Made by a program: the position numbers and the translations under genes. This document shows, one piece after another, positions 53,306 through 61,958 of a stretch of DNA of 64,000 bases; position 1 is the first letter of the stretch; each line of letters begins with the position of its first letter. This DNA comes from Microbacterium telephonicum (GTDB taxonomy: Bacteria > Actinomycetota > Actinomycetes > Actinomycetales > Microbacteriaceae), in the NCBI RefSeq assembly GCF_003651225.1, contig NZ_RCDB01000001.1:124001-188000 (forward strand). Reading direction: 5' to 3'. Under the pieces are notes generated by a model that was given only the letters and a program-made list of their open reading frames with translations, had not been told where the DNA came from and did not search any database.

Positions 53306-55623
53306 GCGGGCACCTCGTCGATGATCGGGCCGAAGGCCGCGGGGAGGGTCTCGGTCGAGACGCCGCGCAGCTGCGCGAGCGGGAGCGTGAACAGGCCCTG
53401 CACCTCGAGCGCGGCATCCGCAGTCTCGGCGGGCGCGTCGGTGACGCCGATGCGCAGCACCGGGTAGCCGCGGCCCTCGCACAGGCCCCGGAACTTCACG
53501 TCCTCCTCGCGCGGCACCGAGACGATGACGCGGCCGGTGGACTCGCTGAACAGTGCGGTCGCGGCGTCGACGCTGTCGCGCTCCATGAGCTCGCTCAGCC
53601 AGACGCGGGCACCGACACCGAAGCGCAGGCTGGCCTCGGCGAGAGCCTGGCCGAGTCCGCCCGCCGACAGGTCGTGCGCGCTGGAGACGAGCTCCTGCTG
53701 GGACGCGGCCTGGATGAGCTCGGCGAGACGCTTCTCGGCAGCGAGGTCGACGGCCGGCGGACGGCCGCCGAGGTGGCCGTGCACGGTGCCCGCCCACGCC
53801 GAGCCACTGAGCTCGGTGGACGTGACACCGAGCAGGTAGATGTTCTCGCCGGCGTCCTGCCAGCCGCTCGGGATGCGGCGGGCGACGTCGTCGATGATCC
53901 CGAGCACGCCGACGACGGGGGTCGGGAAGATCGGGGTGTCGCCGGTCTGGTTGTAGAAGCTGACGTTTCCGCCCGTCACGGGGACGCCGAGCTCGAGGCA
54001 CGCGTCGGCGAGGCCGTCGACGGCCTGCCCGAACTGCCACATGACCTCGGGGTTCTCAGGGCTGCCGAAGTTCAGGCAGTCGGTGACCGCAGTGGGGACG
54101 GCGCCGGTGACGGCGACGTTGCGATACGCCTCGGCGAGGGCGAGCTGCGCGCCCTGGTACGGGTCGAGCTGGCAGTAGCGGCCGTTGCAGTCGGTCGCAA
54201 TCGCGAACCCGAGGCCCGACTCCTCGTCGACGCGGATCATGCCGGCGTCGTCGGGGAAGCTCAGGGCCGTGTTGCCCATGACGTAGTAGTCGTACTGGTT
54301 CGTGATCCACGCCGTGTCGGCGAGGTTCGGGCTGCCCAGCAGCTGCAGGAACTGGTCGCGCAGCACGTCGGGGTCGGACGAGCGCGGCAGCGCGGATGCC
54401 GAGTCGTCGCGCAGCGCGTCGATCCACGTCGGGTAGGCGACCGGGCGCTCGTACACCGGGCCGTCGACGGCGACCGTCGACGGGTCGACGTCGACGATCT
54501 GCTCGCCGTGCCAGAAGATCTGCAAGCGTCCGTCGCCGGTCACCTCACCGAGCACGCTCGTCTCGACATCCCACTTGCCGACGACGGCGAGGAACGCGTC
54601 GAGCTTCTCGGGCGCGACGATCGCCATCATCCGCTCCTGGCTCTCGCTCATGAGGATCTCTTCGGGCGTGAGCGACGGGTCGCGCAGCAGCACGTTCTCG
54701 AGGTCGACCCGCATGCCCGAGCCGCCGTTGGCGGCCAGCTCGCTCGTCGCGCACGAGATGCCCGCGGCGCCCAGGTCCTGGATCGCCTCGACGAGCTCGC
54801 CCGCGTACAGCTCGAGGCAGCACTCGATGAGCACCTTCTCGGCGAACGGGTCGCCCACCTGCACGGCGGGACGCTTGGTGGGGCCGCCGTCGGCGAAGGT
54901 GTCGGAGGCGAGGATCGACGCGCCGCCGATGCCGTCGCCGCCGGTGCGCGCACCGAACAGCACGACCTTGTTGCCCGCGCCGGTGGCGTTGGCGAGCTTG
55001 ATGTCCTCGTGGCGCATGACGCCGACCGCGAGGGCGTTGACGAGCGGGTTGCCCTGGTAGACCGCGTCGAAGACGGTCTCGCCGCCGATGTTGGGCAGGC
55101 CCAGGCAATTGCCGTAGAACGAGATGCCCGACACGACGCCGTGCACGACGCGTGCGGTGTCGGGGTGGTCGATGGCGCCGAAGCGCAGCTGGTCCATGAC
55201 GGCGACGGGGCGCGCGCCCATGGAGATGATGTCGCGGACGATGCCGCCGACGCCGGTCGCGGCGCCCTGGAACGGCTCGATGTAGCTCGGGTGGTTGTGC
55301 GACTCGACCTTGAAGGTCACCGCCCACCCCTCGCCCACGTCGACGACGCCGGCGTTCTGGCCCATGCCGACCATGAGGCGCTCGCGCATCTCGTCGCTGA
55401 CCTTCTGGCCGAACCGGCGCAGGTAGACCTTCGACGACTTGTACGAGCAGTGCTCGCTCCACATCACGGAGTACATCGCCAACTCGCCCGAGGTGGGGCG
55501 GCGGCCGAGGATCTCTCGGATCTTCGCGTACTCGTCGTCCTTCAGACCGAGGGCGCCGTAGGGCTGCTCCCGCTCCGGGGTCGCGACGGCGTTTTCGACG
55601 GTGTCTGCAACAGGGGTGCTCAC
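53302..55623 (-). CDS. purL: phosphoribosylformylglycinamidine synthase II
   Basis: A 773-residue PurL that makes FGAM from FGAR, ATP and ammonia in purine synthesis; its PurQ/PurS partners are not in the window. Conserved text includes [12 protein letters not shown] (about 53-64), [28 protein letters not shown] and [14 protein letters not shown]. The GTG at 55623 is preferred because GGAG is 9 nt upstream; a longer in-frame reading would start at a TTG inside this site. A -10 TAGACT at 55674-55669 gives about 39 nt of leader. Confidence 0.96.
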   Translation of the reverse strand: MSTPVADTVENAVATPEREQPYGALGLKDDEYAKIREILGRRPTSGELAMYSVMWSEHCSYKSSKVYLRRFGQKVSDEMRERLMVGMGQNAGVVDVGEGWAVTFKVESHNHPSYIEPFQGAATGVGGIVRDIISMGARPVAVMDQLRFGAIDHPDTARVVHGVVSGISFYGNCLGLPNIGGETVFDAVYQGNPLVNALAVGVMRHEDIKLANATGAGNKVVLFGARTGGDGIGGASILASDTFADGGPTKRPAVQVGDPFAEKVLIECCLELYAGELVEAIQDLGAAGISCATSELAANGGSGMRVDLENVLLRDPSLTPEEILMSESQERMMAIVAPEKLDAFLAVVGKWDVETSVLGEVTGDGRLQIFWHGEQIVDVDPSTVAVDGPVYERPVAYPTWIDALRDDSASALPRSSDPDVLRDQFLQLLGSPNLADTAWITNQYDYYVMGNTALSFPDDAGMIRVDEESGLGFAIATDCNGRYCQLDPYQGAQLALAEAYRNVAVTGAVPTAVTDCLNFGSPENPEVMWQFGQAVDGLADACLELGVPVTGGNVSFYNQTGDTPIFPTPVVGVLGIIDDVARRIPSGWQDAGENIYLLGVTSTELSGSAWAGTVHGHLGGRPPAVDLAAEKRLAELIQAASQQELVSSAHDLSAGGLGQALAEASLRFGVGARVWLSELMERDSVDAATALFSESTGRVIVSVPREEDVKFRGLCEGRGYPVLRIGVTDAPAETADAALEVQGLFTLPLAQLRGVSTETLPAAFGPIIDEVPA

Positions 55624-55741
55624 GCGGCGGGGCTCCAAGACTCGGGATGCCGGGCGGGGGATGGCACCAGTCTATCCGCGGTCGCGTGCGAGCCCGGCGG
55701 CGGCTGCCGCGTCACGGGTGCCTTACCGCGGGTGTGACGCG

Positions 55742-57541
55742 TCAGCGGCCCCGGCGCTTGTAGGCCATGCTGTCCTCTTCATCGCCGTCGAAGTCGAAGG
55801 TGCCGAACAGCCCGTCGCCGTTGAGTACCAAGGCGTCGTAGGCCTCGCCGTAGTTCTCCGGGATCTTCGCGCCCGGGTCGAACCGCGACGACAGCAGCCC
55901 CAGCAGCCCGCGGGCCGGGGACGTGAGCGGGCGGGCGTGGTGCTTCTCGTCGCCCGACTTCTGCGCGCCCTTCTCGGGGTTCGGGGGTGCGTAGAGCGCT
56001 TTCGGCTGCGGCCAGGTGTACGGCTGGCGGGGCGTGGTGAGGTTCACGGCGTTGAAGATGGGGTTCGCCGTCTGGTCGCGCGCGGTCAACGGACGCAGTC
56101 CGTGCAGCCGGCACAGGGTGTTGATCACCGAGCCGTGGTGCATCTCGTCGTGGACGACGGTGCCCGCCGCCGTGTAGGCGCTCACCACGATCGCCGGCAC
56201 GCGCAGGCCGAGCCGGTCGAACGTGAACCCCATCTCGCCGGGTCCGCTGCTGTCGGGCGGCACGGCGCTCGGGGGCGCGACGTGGTCGAACGTGCCGCCG
56301 TGCTCGTCGAAGGTGATCACGAGCGCCGTGTTGAGGGCGTTCGAGCCCGTCGCGTTCGTCGACGTGCGCACCGCGTCGTAGACGTCCTGCACGAGCTGAT
56401 CGCCGGCGCGCACGTCGGATTCCGCGCTGTTGGCGATGCGCAGCTTCGTGCCGTCGTCGAGGGTGAGCTCACCCTCCTTCACGGTTCCCCACGGCGGGTG
56501 CATGTCGTTGTGGTTGAACACCATCCGCGGCTCGATGAACGCGTACTCGGGCAGGTCGCCGGCCGCGGCATCCAGGTAGAACTGGCTCATCTCGCGGAAA
56601 TTCGACTTCCAGTACTGCTCGAGCACCGAGGCGTGCAGCATGCCGGTGAGGGAGACGAGCTGGGTCGCGTCGTAGTAGACGCGCCACGTGAGGCCCGCCT
56701 CTTCGAGCCGGTTGAAGATCGTCGGGGTCGGCGGCGCGTTGACCCACTTGTAGTAGTCGTCGCCGGTGTGGTTGACGACGTAGCCGTGCGACGTCGACGC
56801 GTGGAAGAAGCTGCGGTTGCAGAAGGTCTGCGACGGCACGCCCGCGAACCAGCGGTCGTAGACTGCGAACTCGCGGGCGAGCGTCGAGATCACCGGCATC
56901 TGCTCGGGCGAGAATCCGCCCATCGCCACGGCGATCTCCTCCGCCGACGGCTCGCGCCTCTTGGTGAGGCGGAAGTTGATGACGTAGTCCTGCACGAAGC
57001 CCTGGTTGTCGGGCTGCTGACCGCGCGACGGCGCGTTGTACGGATGCTGTTGCCCGTAGCGCTCGATGTACGCATTGGAGGCGGGGGCGACGTTGCCGAA
57101 CAGCTGCGTGTTCACGTGCGGATAGGTCTCACCGGGATCGGGGTGCGGCTGCTGCATGACCGAATCGGTCGGGCCCGAGTAGATGTGCGCGGGGACGAGA
57201 GTGCCGTCGGGCGCGATGTTCGTGTACTCGCCCTGCGCGAGCCCGTCGAACTGCTCCTTCGTGCGCTCGGATGCCGCGTACAGATGCCCGAGCACGTTGT
57301 CGAAGCTGCGGTTCTCGAACATGACCACGACGACATGGTCGAACCCGGGGACGTTGCGGGGGGCGAGCGGCGCATACTCCGGCGGGTGCGCGGTCGCGGC
57401 CGCCGTGATCGCGGCACCGGCCGACCCCCCGATCGCGAGCCCCGCGGCGCCGATCCCGGCGCGGCGCAGGAAGTCGCGACGGGAGGGCTTCTCGCCCGCC
57501 CACTCGCGATCGCTCTTGTGGTTGTCCGGATGCCGCGTCAT
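55742..57541 (-). CDS. Tat-exported phosphoesterase (phospholipase C/acid phosphatase family)
   Basis: A 599-residue member of the phosphoesterase family that includes bacterial phospholipase C and AcpA. A twin-arginine signal (SRRDFLRRAG, R21-R22) with a hydrophobic stretch to about 50 shows folded export. The catalytic region starts DHVVVVMFENRSFDNVLGHL and continues with PHPDPGE, TFDEHGGTFDHV and DEMHHGSVINTL. It could release phosphate from phospholipids. The ATG has GGGGGAG 6 nt upstream, and TAGACT (57569-57564) as -10. The last 40 residues are Asp-rich and then basic. Confidence 0.88.
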   Translation of the reverse strand: MTRHPDNHKSDREWAGEKPSRRDFLRRAGIGAAGLAIGGSAGAAITAAATAHPPEYAPLAPRNVPGFDHVVVVMFENRSFDNVLGHLYAASERTKEQFDGLAQGEYTNIAPDGTLVPAHIYSGPTDSVMQQPHPDPGETYPHVNTQLFGNVAPASNAYIERYGQQHPYNAPSRGQQPDNQGFVQDYVINFRLTKRREPSAEEIAVAMGGFSPEQMPVISTLAREFAVYDRWFAGVPSQTFCNRSFFHASTSHGYVVNHTGDDYYKWVNAPPTPTIFNRLEEAGLTWRVYYDATQLVSLTGMLHASVLEQYWKSNFREMSQFYLDAAAGDLPEYAFIEPRMVFNHNDMHPPWGTVKEGELTLDDGTKLRIANSAESDVRAGDQLVQDVYDAVRTSTNATGSNALNTALVITFDEHGGTFDHVAPPSAVPPDSSGPGEMGFTFDRLGLRVPAIVVSAYTAAGTVVHDEMHHGSVINTLCRLHGLRPLTARDQTANPIFNAVNLTTPRQPYTWPQPKALYAPPNPEKGAQKSGDEKHHARPLTSPARGLLGLLSSRFDPGAKIPENYGEAYDALVLNGDGLFGTFDFDGDEEDSMAYKRRGR

Positions 57542-57614
57542 GCTCCCCCTTCACGGTTTTCGCAGTCTAGGCGGTGCCGTCGGGTGGGCCGGTGGCATGG
57601 GCTAGTCTCGCGCC

Positions 57615-58247
57615 ATGGCTCCGACGCTCCGCTTCGACCGCTCCGCGGGCTATGGCGCCGCGATCGTCGCGATGCTGTTCGCGACATACCTCGCGACCGC
57701 CATGGACTTCTCGGCCATCGTGCAGTCGGAGTCGTATGCCGGCACCATCCGCAACGACGCGCCGCTCGTCGACATCGTGCAGTTCGTGCTGGTGCTCGGC
57801 TCGATGGTGGCCGCTCTCGTGCTGCTGCCGACGAAGGGGATGCGGCGCCTCGGCGGCGTCACCCTCTCCTGTGTCGTGCTCTTCCTGTGGGCGACGTTCG
57901 GCCTCGAGCGCGGCGACGGCACGCTCACCCAGCCGGCCGCGCTGTGGGACTTCGTGCTCAACCAGGGCTTCATCGCGCTGCTCGCCGGCGTCGGAGGATG
58001 GGTGATCGCGCGGGGACGGCATCCGCTGACCTGGCTCGTCGTGGTCGTCGCCGTCATCCCGCCGATCGTCGGCCCCGCGATGATCGAGGCGAACTTCTCG
58101 ACGGGCGGCTACGCGCTGGTCACGCAGGGCATCGTCATCGTCGCGGGCCTCGGCGCCGTGTGGGCGGCCGCCGGACTGGACTCCCTGCTGACGCGCCGTG
58201 GCGCTGAGCCGTCCGGCGACGAACCCGCCCCGGAGCCCATTCCGTGA
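57615..58247 (+). CDS. hypothetical membrane protein
   Basis: A 210-residue protein with five or six hydrophobic segments (about 14-34, 55-72, 79-96, 112-130, 137-157, 165-185) and a Pro/Glu-rich C-terminus. I do not recognise the family. The ATG is leaderless (TAGTCT 57603-57608, 6 nt upstream). Its stop overlaps the start of the VanZ remnant, suggesting both once formed an operon, divergent from the phosphoesterase. Confidence 0.72.
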   Translation: MAPTLRFDRSAGYGAAIVAMLFATYLATAMDFSAIVQSESYAGTIRNDAPLVDIVQFVLVLGSMVAALVLLPTKGMRRLGGVTLSCVVLFLWATFGLERGDGTLTQPAALWDFVLNQGFIALLAGVGGWVIARGRHPLTWLVVVVAVIPPIVGPAMIEANFSTGGYALVTQGIVIVAGLGAVWAAAGLDSLLTRRGAEPSGDEPAPEPIP

Positions 58248-58800
58248 GTCAGGTGATGAACGCCGTCATCGCCATCGGTGCCGGCGTGGTGCTGGGAGTG
58301 CTCGGCTGCTCTGGCACCGCGGCATCCTCGTGTCGCTGGCCGTGGGACTCGGGATCTCGCTGCTGATCGAGACGACCCAGGTGACCGGGGTGTGGGGCCT
58401 CTACGACTGTGCGTACCGGGTCTTCGACGTCGACGATCTGCTCACCAACACGCTCGGCGCCGTGCTCGGTTCGGTCTTCTCGCTCGCCCTCCCGCGCGCC
58501 TGGCGCCTCGGGCGCGCGGATGCGGCCGTGGCGGCGATGCCGCAGCCGGTTACGCGGGGACGTCGGCTCCTCGCGATGCTCGTCGACGCCCTCGGCACGG
58601 CGCTGCTGAGCGGGGTGTCGTCGGCGGCAGTCGCCCTCCTAGTGTTGGTGATCGCCGGGCGCGACGTACTCATCGACAACGAGCTCACGATCGCCGACGG
58701 CGTCGCCGTCGGAGTGCTGCTGCTCACCGCGGTGGTCACGCTGTCGACGGGGTACACGCTCGGCGACGCCGCCGTGCGGCTGCAGTACCGCGGTGCCGGG
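58244..58800 (+). pseudogene. VanZ-family membrane protein, internally deleted and frameshifted
   Basis: GTG 58244 starts a typical first membrane segment (MNAVIAIGAGVVLGVLG) that overlaps the previous stop. At about 58300 the reading jumps to another frame that gives WHRGILVSLAVGLGISLLIE, then YRVFDVDDLLTNTLGAVLG, the C-terminal VanZ signature. The middle membrane segments usual in VanZ are absent. Past it an RDD-like pair of segments (about 58545-58795, RRLLAMLVDALGTALLSGV) ends without a proper stop. VanZ-family proteins are membrane proteins of uncertain role, some linked to glycopeptide resistance. Confidence 0.72.
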
Positions 58801-58914
58801 TCTGCTCAGCGGACAGCATCTGGACGATGCCCGGAGCGCCGGCGAGACGGCATCCGTCGTTCAGCCCGCGCAGCGGTGACTCGACGCCCGCGCCGGGCGG
58901 GCGGGTCGGCGTCT

Positions 58915-58990
58915 CAGCCGCGGAAGAAGTCGTTCGCGCGGCCCGTGAACAAGAAGATCAGACCGAGCAGTGAGGCGAACGCGGGAGATG
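58915..58990 (-). pseudogene. C-terminal remnant of a membrane protein gene
   Basis: On the minus strand a short frame reads SPAFASLLGLIFLFTGRAND then FFRG and a TGA (58917-58915). It resembles the last membrane segment and tail of a protein, but a TGA lies just upstream, so only this end survives. It lies in the gap between the VanZ remnant and a small acidic gene. Confidence 0.4.
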
Positions 58991-59020
58991 CCCGCGGTCA
59001 CGCTGCGGGTGTCTCGGACG

Positions 59021-59212
59021 TCAGCGGTTTTCGGTGCCGTCGTGCTCGACCACGCCGATGCCGATCGCCTCGTGGCTGGGCTCCTCGTGGTGGGGTTCGG
59101 GCTCGTCGTGGGTCGCCGCCTTGGGCTCCTCGCCCGGGTCTTTCTCGGTGCTCGGCTCCTCGAGGTCTGCCGTGTCCGGCTCCTCGTCCGGTGAGTACTC
59201 CTTGTCGGCCAT
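59021..59212 (-). CDS. small acidic protein
   Basis: A 63-residue protein, very rich in Glu/Asp/Pro/His (for example DEPEPHHEEPSHEAIGIGVV), with no membrane segment and no recognisable fold; probably disordered. The ATG at 59212 has GGAGGG 6-7 nt upstream, which supports a real gene; a longer reading to 59284 is unlikely. Function unknown. Confidence 0.6.
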   Translation of the reverse strand: MADKEYSPDEEPDTADLEEPSTEKDPGEEPKAATHDEPEPHHEEPSHEAIGIGVVEHDGTENR

Positions 59213-59277
59213 GGCGGCTCCCTCCGTGATGCGGACATCGCCAGCATGCCGCGGCGGCACGGGATCGACGCAGGGGG

Positions 59278-59323
59278 TTGACACCCGGCATCCGCGATCC
59301 TAACGTACAACCAAACAGTTGTA
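59278..59323 (+). promoter_or_regulatory. consensus promoter with operator before the hydrolase-arsR operon
   Basis: The -35 TTGACA (59278-59283), a 17-nt spacer and -10 TAACGT (59301-59306) form one of the best promoters in the window. The perfect inverted repeat TACAAC-CAAACA-GTTGTA (59306-59323) overlaps the transcription start. The ArsR-type regulator of the operon is a candidate binder. Confidence 0.75.
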
Positions 59324-59333
59324 TGGAGGCATG

Positions 59334-59966
59334 ATGAGCATCGAGACGACCACCCGCACCGTGGGATCGGGCGACGACGCGATCACCTACGACGTGCACG
59401 GCAACCCGCAGGCGACGACCGACATCAGCGCCGAGCAACACGCCGACGACCTGCGCCGGCTGATCACGGATGCCGGCGTCGGCGCCGTCGACGCGTTCGG
59501 CACGAGCGGGGGAGTCGTCACCCTGCTCACACTGCTGGCCGCGGCGCCCGATCTCCTGCGCCGCGCGATCGTGCACGAGCCGCCCCTCGCGGCCGGGCTC
59601 CCCGACCGCGACGTCGTGCTCGAGGTGGTCGCCGACATGAAGCAGACGTACGCCGACGAGGGCGACGGCGCCGCGATGGCGAAGTTCATCGCCCTCGTCA
59701 TGCGCGACGGCGAGCTTCCCGCCGACTATCTCGCGCAGCCCGAGCCGGACCCCGCGATGTTCGGCATGTCCGCCGACGACGACGGTGCGCGCGCCAACCC
59801 GCTCTTCCGCAACATGCCTGCGCTCATCGACTACGACATCGACGTGCCGGTGCTGCGCGCGCTCGACTTCCCCAGCCACCACTCCGGCTTCCTCGACCAG
59901 CCCGGCTACCCGGGCGACCCCGACGCGTTCGCCGCCCGACTCGGCGAGGTGCTCGCACGACCGTGA
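59334..59966 (+). CDS. alpha/beta hydrolase with two internal deletions
   Basis: A 210-residue alpha/beta hydrolase-type protein; relatives as I recall them are about 280. The nucleophile elbow GTSGG and the late HHSGF, which would hold the catalytic His, are present. Between ITYDVHGN and ISAEQHADDLRRL the usual strand with the oxyanion region and its YDPRG text is missing. Between DYDIDVPVLRAL and DFPSHHSGF the segment that normally carries the catalytic Asp is missing. Both gaps keep the frame. It is probably inactive. ATG 59334 has GGAGG 4 nt upstream; ATG 59331 is the alternative. Confidence 0.75.
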   Translation: MSIETTTRTVGSGDDAITYDVHGNPQATTDISAEQHADDLRRLITDAGVGAVDAFGTSGGVVTLLTLLAAAPDLLRRAIVHEPPLAAGLPDRDVVLEVVADMKQTYADEGDGAAMAKFIALVMRDGELPADYLAQPEPDPAMFGMSADDDGARANPLFRNMPALIDYDIDVPVLRALDFPSHHSGFLDQPGYPGDPDAFAARLGEVLARP

Positions 59967-60313
59967 ACGCCGCGACCCCCACCACGGAGCTGACCGATGA
60001 ACAGACCGACCGCGTGTTCCACGCCCTCGCGGCGGCGACCCGCCGCGACATCCTGCGCCGCACGATCGAGCGCGAGCAGTCCGTCTCGGCGCTCGCCGCG
60101 GACTACGACATGTCGTTCGCCGCGGTGCAGAAGCACGTCGCCGTGCTCGAGGCGGCCGAACTCGTCGTCAAGCGCGCCGAGGGCCGCGAACGGCTCGTCC
60201 GGGCGGATCCGGCCATGATCGCCCGGGCCCGCGCGCTTCTCGCACGCTACGAATCCCTGTGGCGCGCGCGCATCGACCGACTCGACGCGCTGCTCGCCGA
60301 CGACCCCGACTGA
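59963..60313 (+). CDS. ArsR-family transcriptional regulator
   Basis: A 116-residue winged HTH of the ArsR type without the metal-binding CXC motif: RRDILRRTIEREQSVSALAA and the recognition region DMSFAAVQKHVAVLEAAEL. Such regulators are commonly paired with SRPBCC genes, as here. The GTG overlaps the hydrolase stop by 4 nt; the SRPBCC gene follows after 88 nt. It may bind the palindrome at 59306-59323. Confidence 0.9.
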   Translation: MNAATPTTELTDEQTDRVFHALAAATRRDILRRTIEREQSVSALAADYDMSFAAVQKHVAVLEAAELVVKRAEGRERLVRADPAMIARARALLARYESLWRARIDRLDALLADDPD

Positions 60314-60401
60314 CCGCCTCGAACCGGCCCCACCACCGATTTCGGCATCCGAGATCCCACCGAACCCGCGACCGCAGTACGACCCAATGAAGGAGCACGT
60401 C

Positions 60402-61382
60402 ATGCCCGTCACCGACATCACCACCGACCCCGAGAAGCTCACCATGACCCTCGAGGCCGAATTCGCCGCGCCCGTCGACCGGCTGTGGCGCGCGTTCACG
60501 CGACCCGAGCAGCTGCAGCGCTTCTGGGGCCCTCCCGGGTGGCCCGCCACCTTCACCGAGTTCGACTTCACCGCCGGCGGACGCGCCCGCTACGAGATGA
60601 CGAGCCCCCAGGGCGAGGCCTCGCGCGGCGGGTGGGAGTTCGTGCGCATCGACGAACCGGCATCCTTCGAAGTACTCGACTCGTTCATCGGCGAAGACGG
60701 TCAACCGCTCGCCGAGTTCCCCGCGATGCGCATGGTGTTCCACTTCGAAGCCACCGACTCCGGCTCTCGACTGGTCAACACGACCTACTTCGTCTCGCAC
60801 GAAGCGCTGCAGCAGACCATCGACATGGGAGCCATCGAAGGCTCGCGCATGGCGATGGACCAGCTCGACGCAGTGCTGCAGGACCTGCGCGCCTACGCGC
60901 AGGGCAAGGGCACGCGCACCGAGATCCTCGACGACACGCACGTGCGCATCACGCGGCTCATCGACGGTCCGCGCGACCTCGTGTGGCGGGCCCACCACGA
61001 GTCGGAGCTCATGAAGAAGTGGCTGCTCGGACCCGACGGGTGGATCATGACGGTCGCCGAGCCCGCGACGGAGGTCGGCCAGCACTACCGCTCGATGTGG
61101 GAGCAGGAGGGCAAGCCCGAAACCGCCTTCGGCTTCGAGGGCGAAGCCCTGCTCATCGACTCCCCGTGGCGTGCGGTGACGACCGAGAAGATGATCGGCA
61201 TGGAGGGTCCGTCGACGCTGAACGACCTACAGCTCTATGAGGAGGACGGCGCGACGCTCCTCACCCTCCTCATCGAGTACCCCGACAAGGAGACGCGCGA
61301 CATGATCCTCGCCACCGGCATGACCGAGGGCATGGAGGCCAGCTACGCCCGCCTCGAGGAGACCGTGCTCGCCGCCGTCTGA
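60402..61382 (+). CDS. SRPBCC (AHSA1-like) protein with two domains
   Basis: A 326-residue protein made of two tandem SRPBCC/AHSA1 domains (about 12-165 and 168-326). The first opens FAAPVDRLWRAFTRPEQLQR with FWGPPGWPAT, the second RITRLIDGPRDLVWRAHHES with KKWLLGPDGW. These folds bind hydrophobic ligands; no enzymatic role is visible. AAGGAG lies 6 nt before ATG 60402. Its genetic link to an ArsR regulator is a common arrangement. Confidence 0.85.
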   Translation: MPVTDITTDPEKLTMTLEAEFAAPVDRLWRAFTRPEQLQRFWGPPGWPATFTEFDFTAGGRARYEMTSPQGEASRGGWEFVRIDEPASFEVLDSFIGEDGQPLAEFPAMRMVFHFEATDSGSRLVNTTYFVSHEALQQTIDMGAIEGSRMAMDQLDAVLQDLRAYAQGKGTRTEILDDTHVRITRLIDGPRDLVWRAHHESELMKKWLLGPDGWIMTVAEPATEVGQHYRSMWEQEGKPETAFGFEGEALLIDSPWRAVTTEKMIGMEGPSTLNDLQLYEEDGATLLTLLIEYPDKETRDMILATGMTEGMEASYARLEETVLAAV

Positions 61383-61390
61383 CCCGGCGG

Positions 61391-61455
61391 GTGCCGCATC
61401 CGCTGGGTGCCGCATCCGCTGCGGTGCCGCATCCGCTGTCGTGCCGCATCCGCTG
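61391..61455 (+). repeat. four direct repeats of a 15-nt unit
   Basis: GTGCCGCATCCGCTG occurs at 61391, 61407, 61424 and 61441, spaced 16-17 nt. It starts 8 nt after the SRPBCC stop. There are no spacers of CRISPR length. Confidence 0.85.
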
Positions 61456-61473
61456 TCGGAGGATGTCGCCTCG

Positions 61474-61521
61474 GTCGGAGGATCCCACCCGGATCATCCG
61501 ACGTGGGTGGCATCCTCCGAC
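61474..61521. repeat. long imperfect stem-loop
   Basis: GTCGGAGGATCCCACCC (61474-61490) pairs with GGGTGGCATCCTCCGAC (61505-61521), 16 of 17 positions, around a 14-nt loop. A third copy of GTCGGAGGAT is at 61455-61464. It could end the SRPBCC transcript, but no T-run follows. Confidence 0.65.
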
Positions 61522-61675
61522 GTGCGTGCGGGTGCCACGGGCCGGGCGGGTGCCGCGCGGCGGGAGCCGTCGTAGGCCGCGCGCCACCGCGCCCGGTACT
61601 GGGCCGGGCCGATCTCGCCGGCGGCGAGGGCCCGATCGGCGTCGGCCAGCGCGCACGCGAGGGCGTCAATACGCG
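61494..61675 (-). pseudogene. gene-like remnant on the minus strand
   Basis: The minus-strand frame ending at TGA 61496-61494 reads IDALACALADADRALAAGEI and GPAQYRARWRAAYDGSRRAA, with coding character, but no start codon or family can be seen and the frame loses coding character above about 61675. It is probably the 3' end of a lost gene. Confidence 0.35.
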
Positions 61676-61958
61676 AGCGAGCCGCTGACGGTGATCTCGG
61701 ATGCCGCGACCGCCGCCGAGCACGCCGCGCCCGGGCATCCGGCCGACGGCGTCGTCTGGGCGCAGCTGGCCGACCACTCGCGCGAGGACGCCCGGCCGTC
61801 GTGGAGCTTCTTCGCGCGGCGCGGGCGGCCGCCCGCTCGGTTCACAACTCCGGAGATTCCGGACCCGCACCCCCTGAGACCCGTGCTCAGGGGGTGCGGC
61901 GCGTCGGACCTCCGGAGTTGTGAACGCCGGGCTCTGTCTGCTGCGCGTCGCCCACGGG
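61676..61958. other. non-coding gap with a nested palindrome
   Basis: This stretch between the remnant and the NADH dehydrogenase stop has no supported gene. A plus-strand reading with some coding character (GVVWAQLADHSREDARPSWS near 61750-61815) may be another gene fragment. The nested inverted repeat at 61840-61925 is its main structure. Confidence 0.5.
61840..61925. repeat. 86-nt nested perfect inverted repeat
   Basis: The outer arms GTTCACAACTCCGGAG (61840-61855) and CTCCGGAGTTGTGAAC (61910-61925) pair perfectly over 16 bp. The inner arms CCGCACCCCCTGAG (61865-61878) and CTCAGGGGGTGCGG (61886-61899) pair perfectly over 14 bp around loop ACCCGTG. It lies 33 nt past the minus-strand NADH dehydrogenase stop. 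It resembles a REP or miniature repeat element; it may also end that transcript. Confidence 0.85.

Noticed and set aside
55624..55638. TTG start of purL at 55638
   Set aside because: The codon lies within the GGAG binding site used by GTG 55623, and the family N-terminus fits the shorter form.
58861..59229. Plus-strand continuation of the VanZ frame
   Set aside because: Past the RDD-like segments the text is Arg/Pro-rich and runs antisense to the small acidic gene; it has no coding character.
61391..61455. Possible CRISPR array
   Set aside because: The four units are only 15 nt with 1-2 nt between them; there are no spacers and no cas genes.
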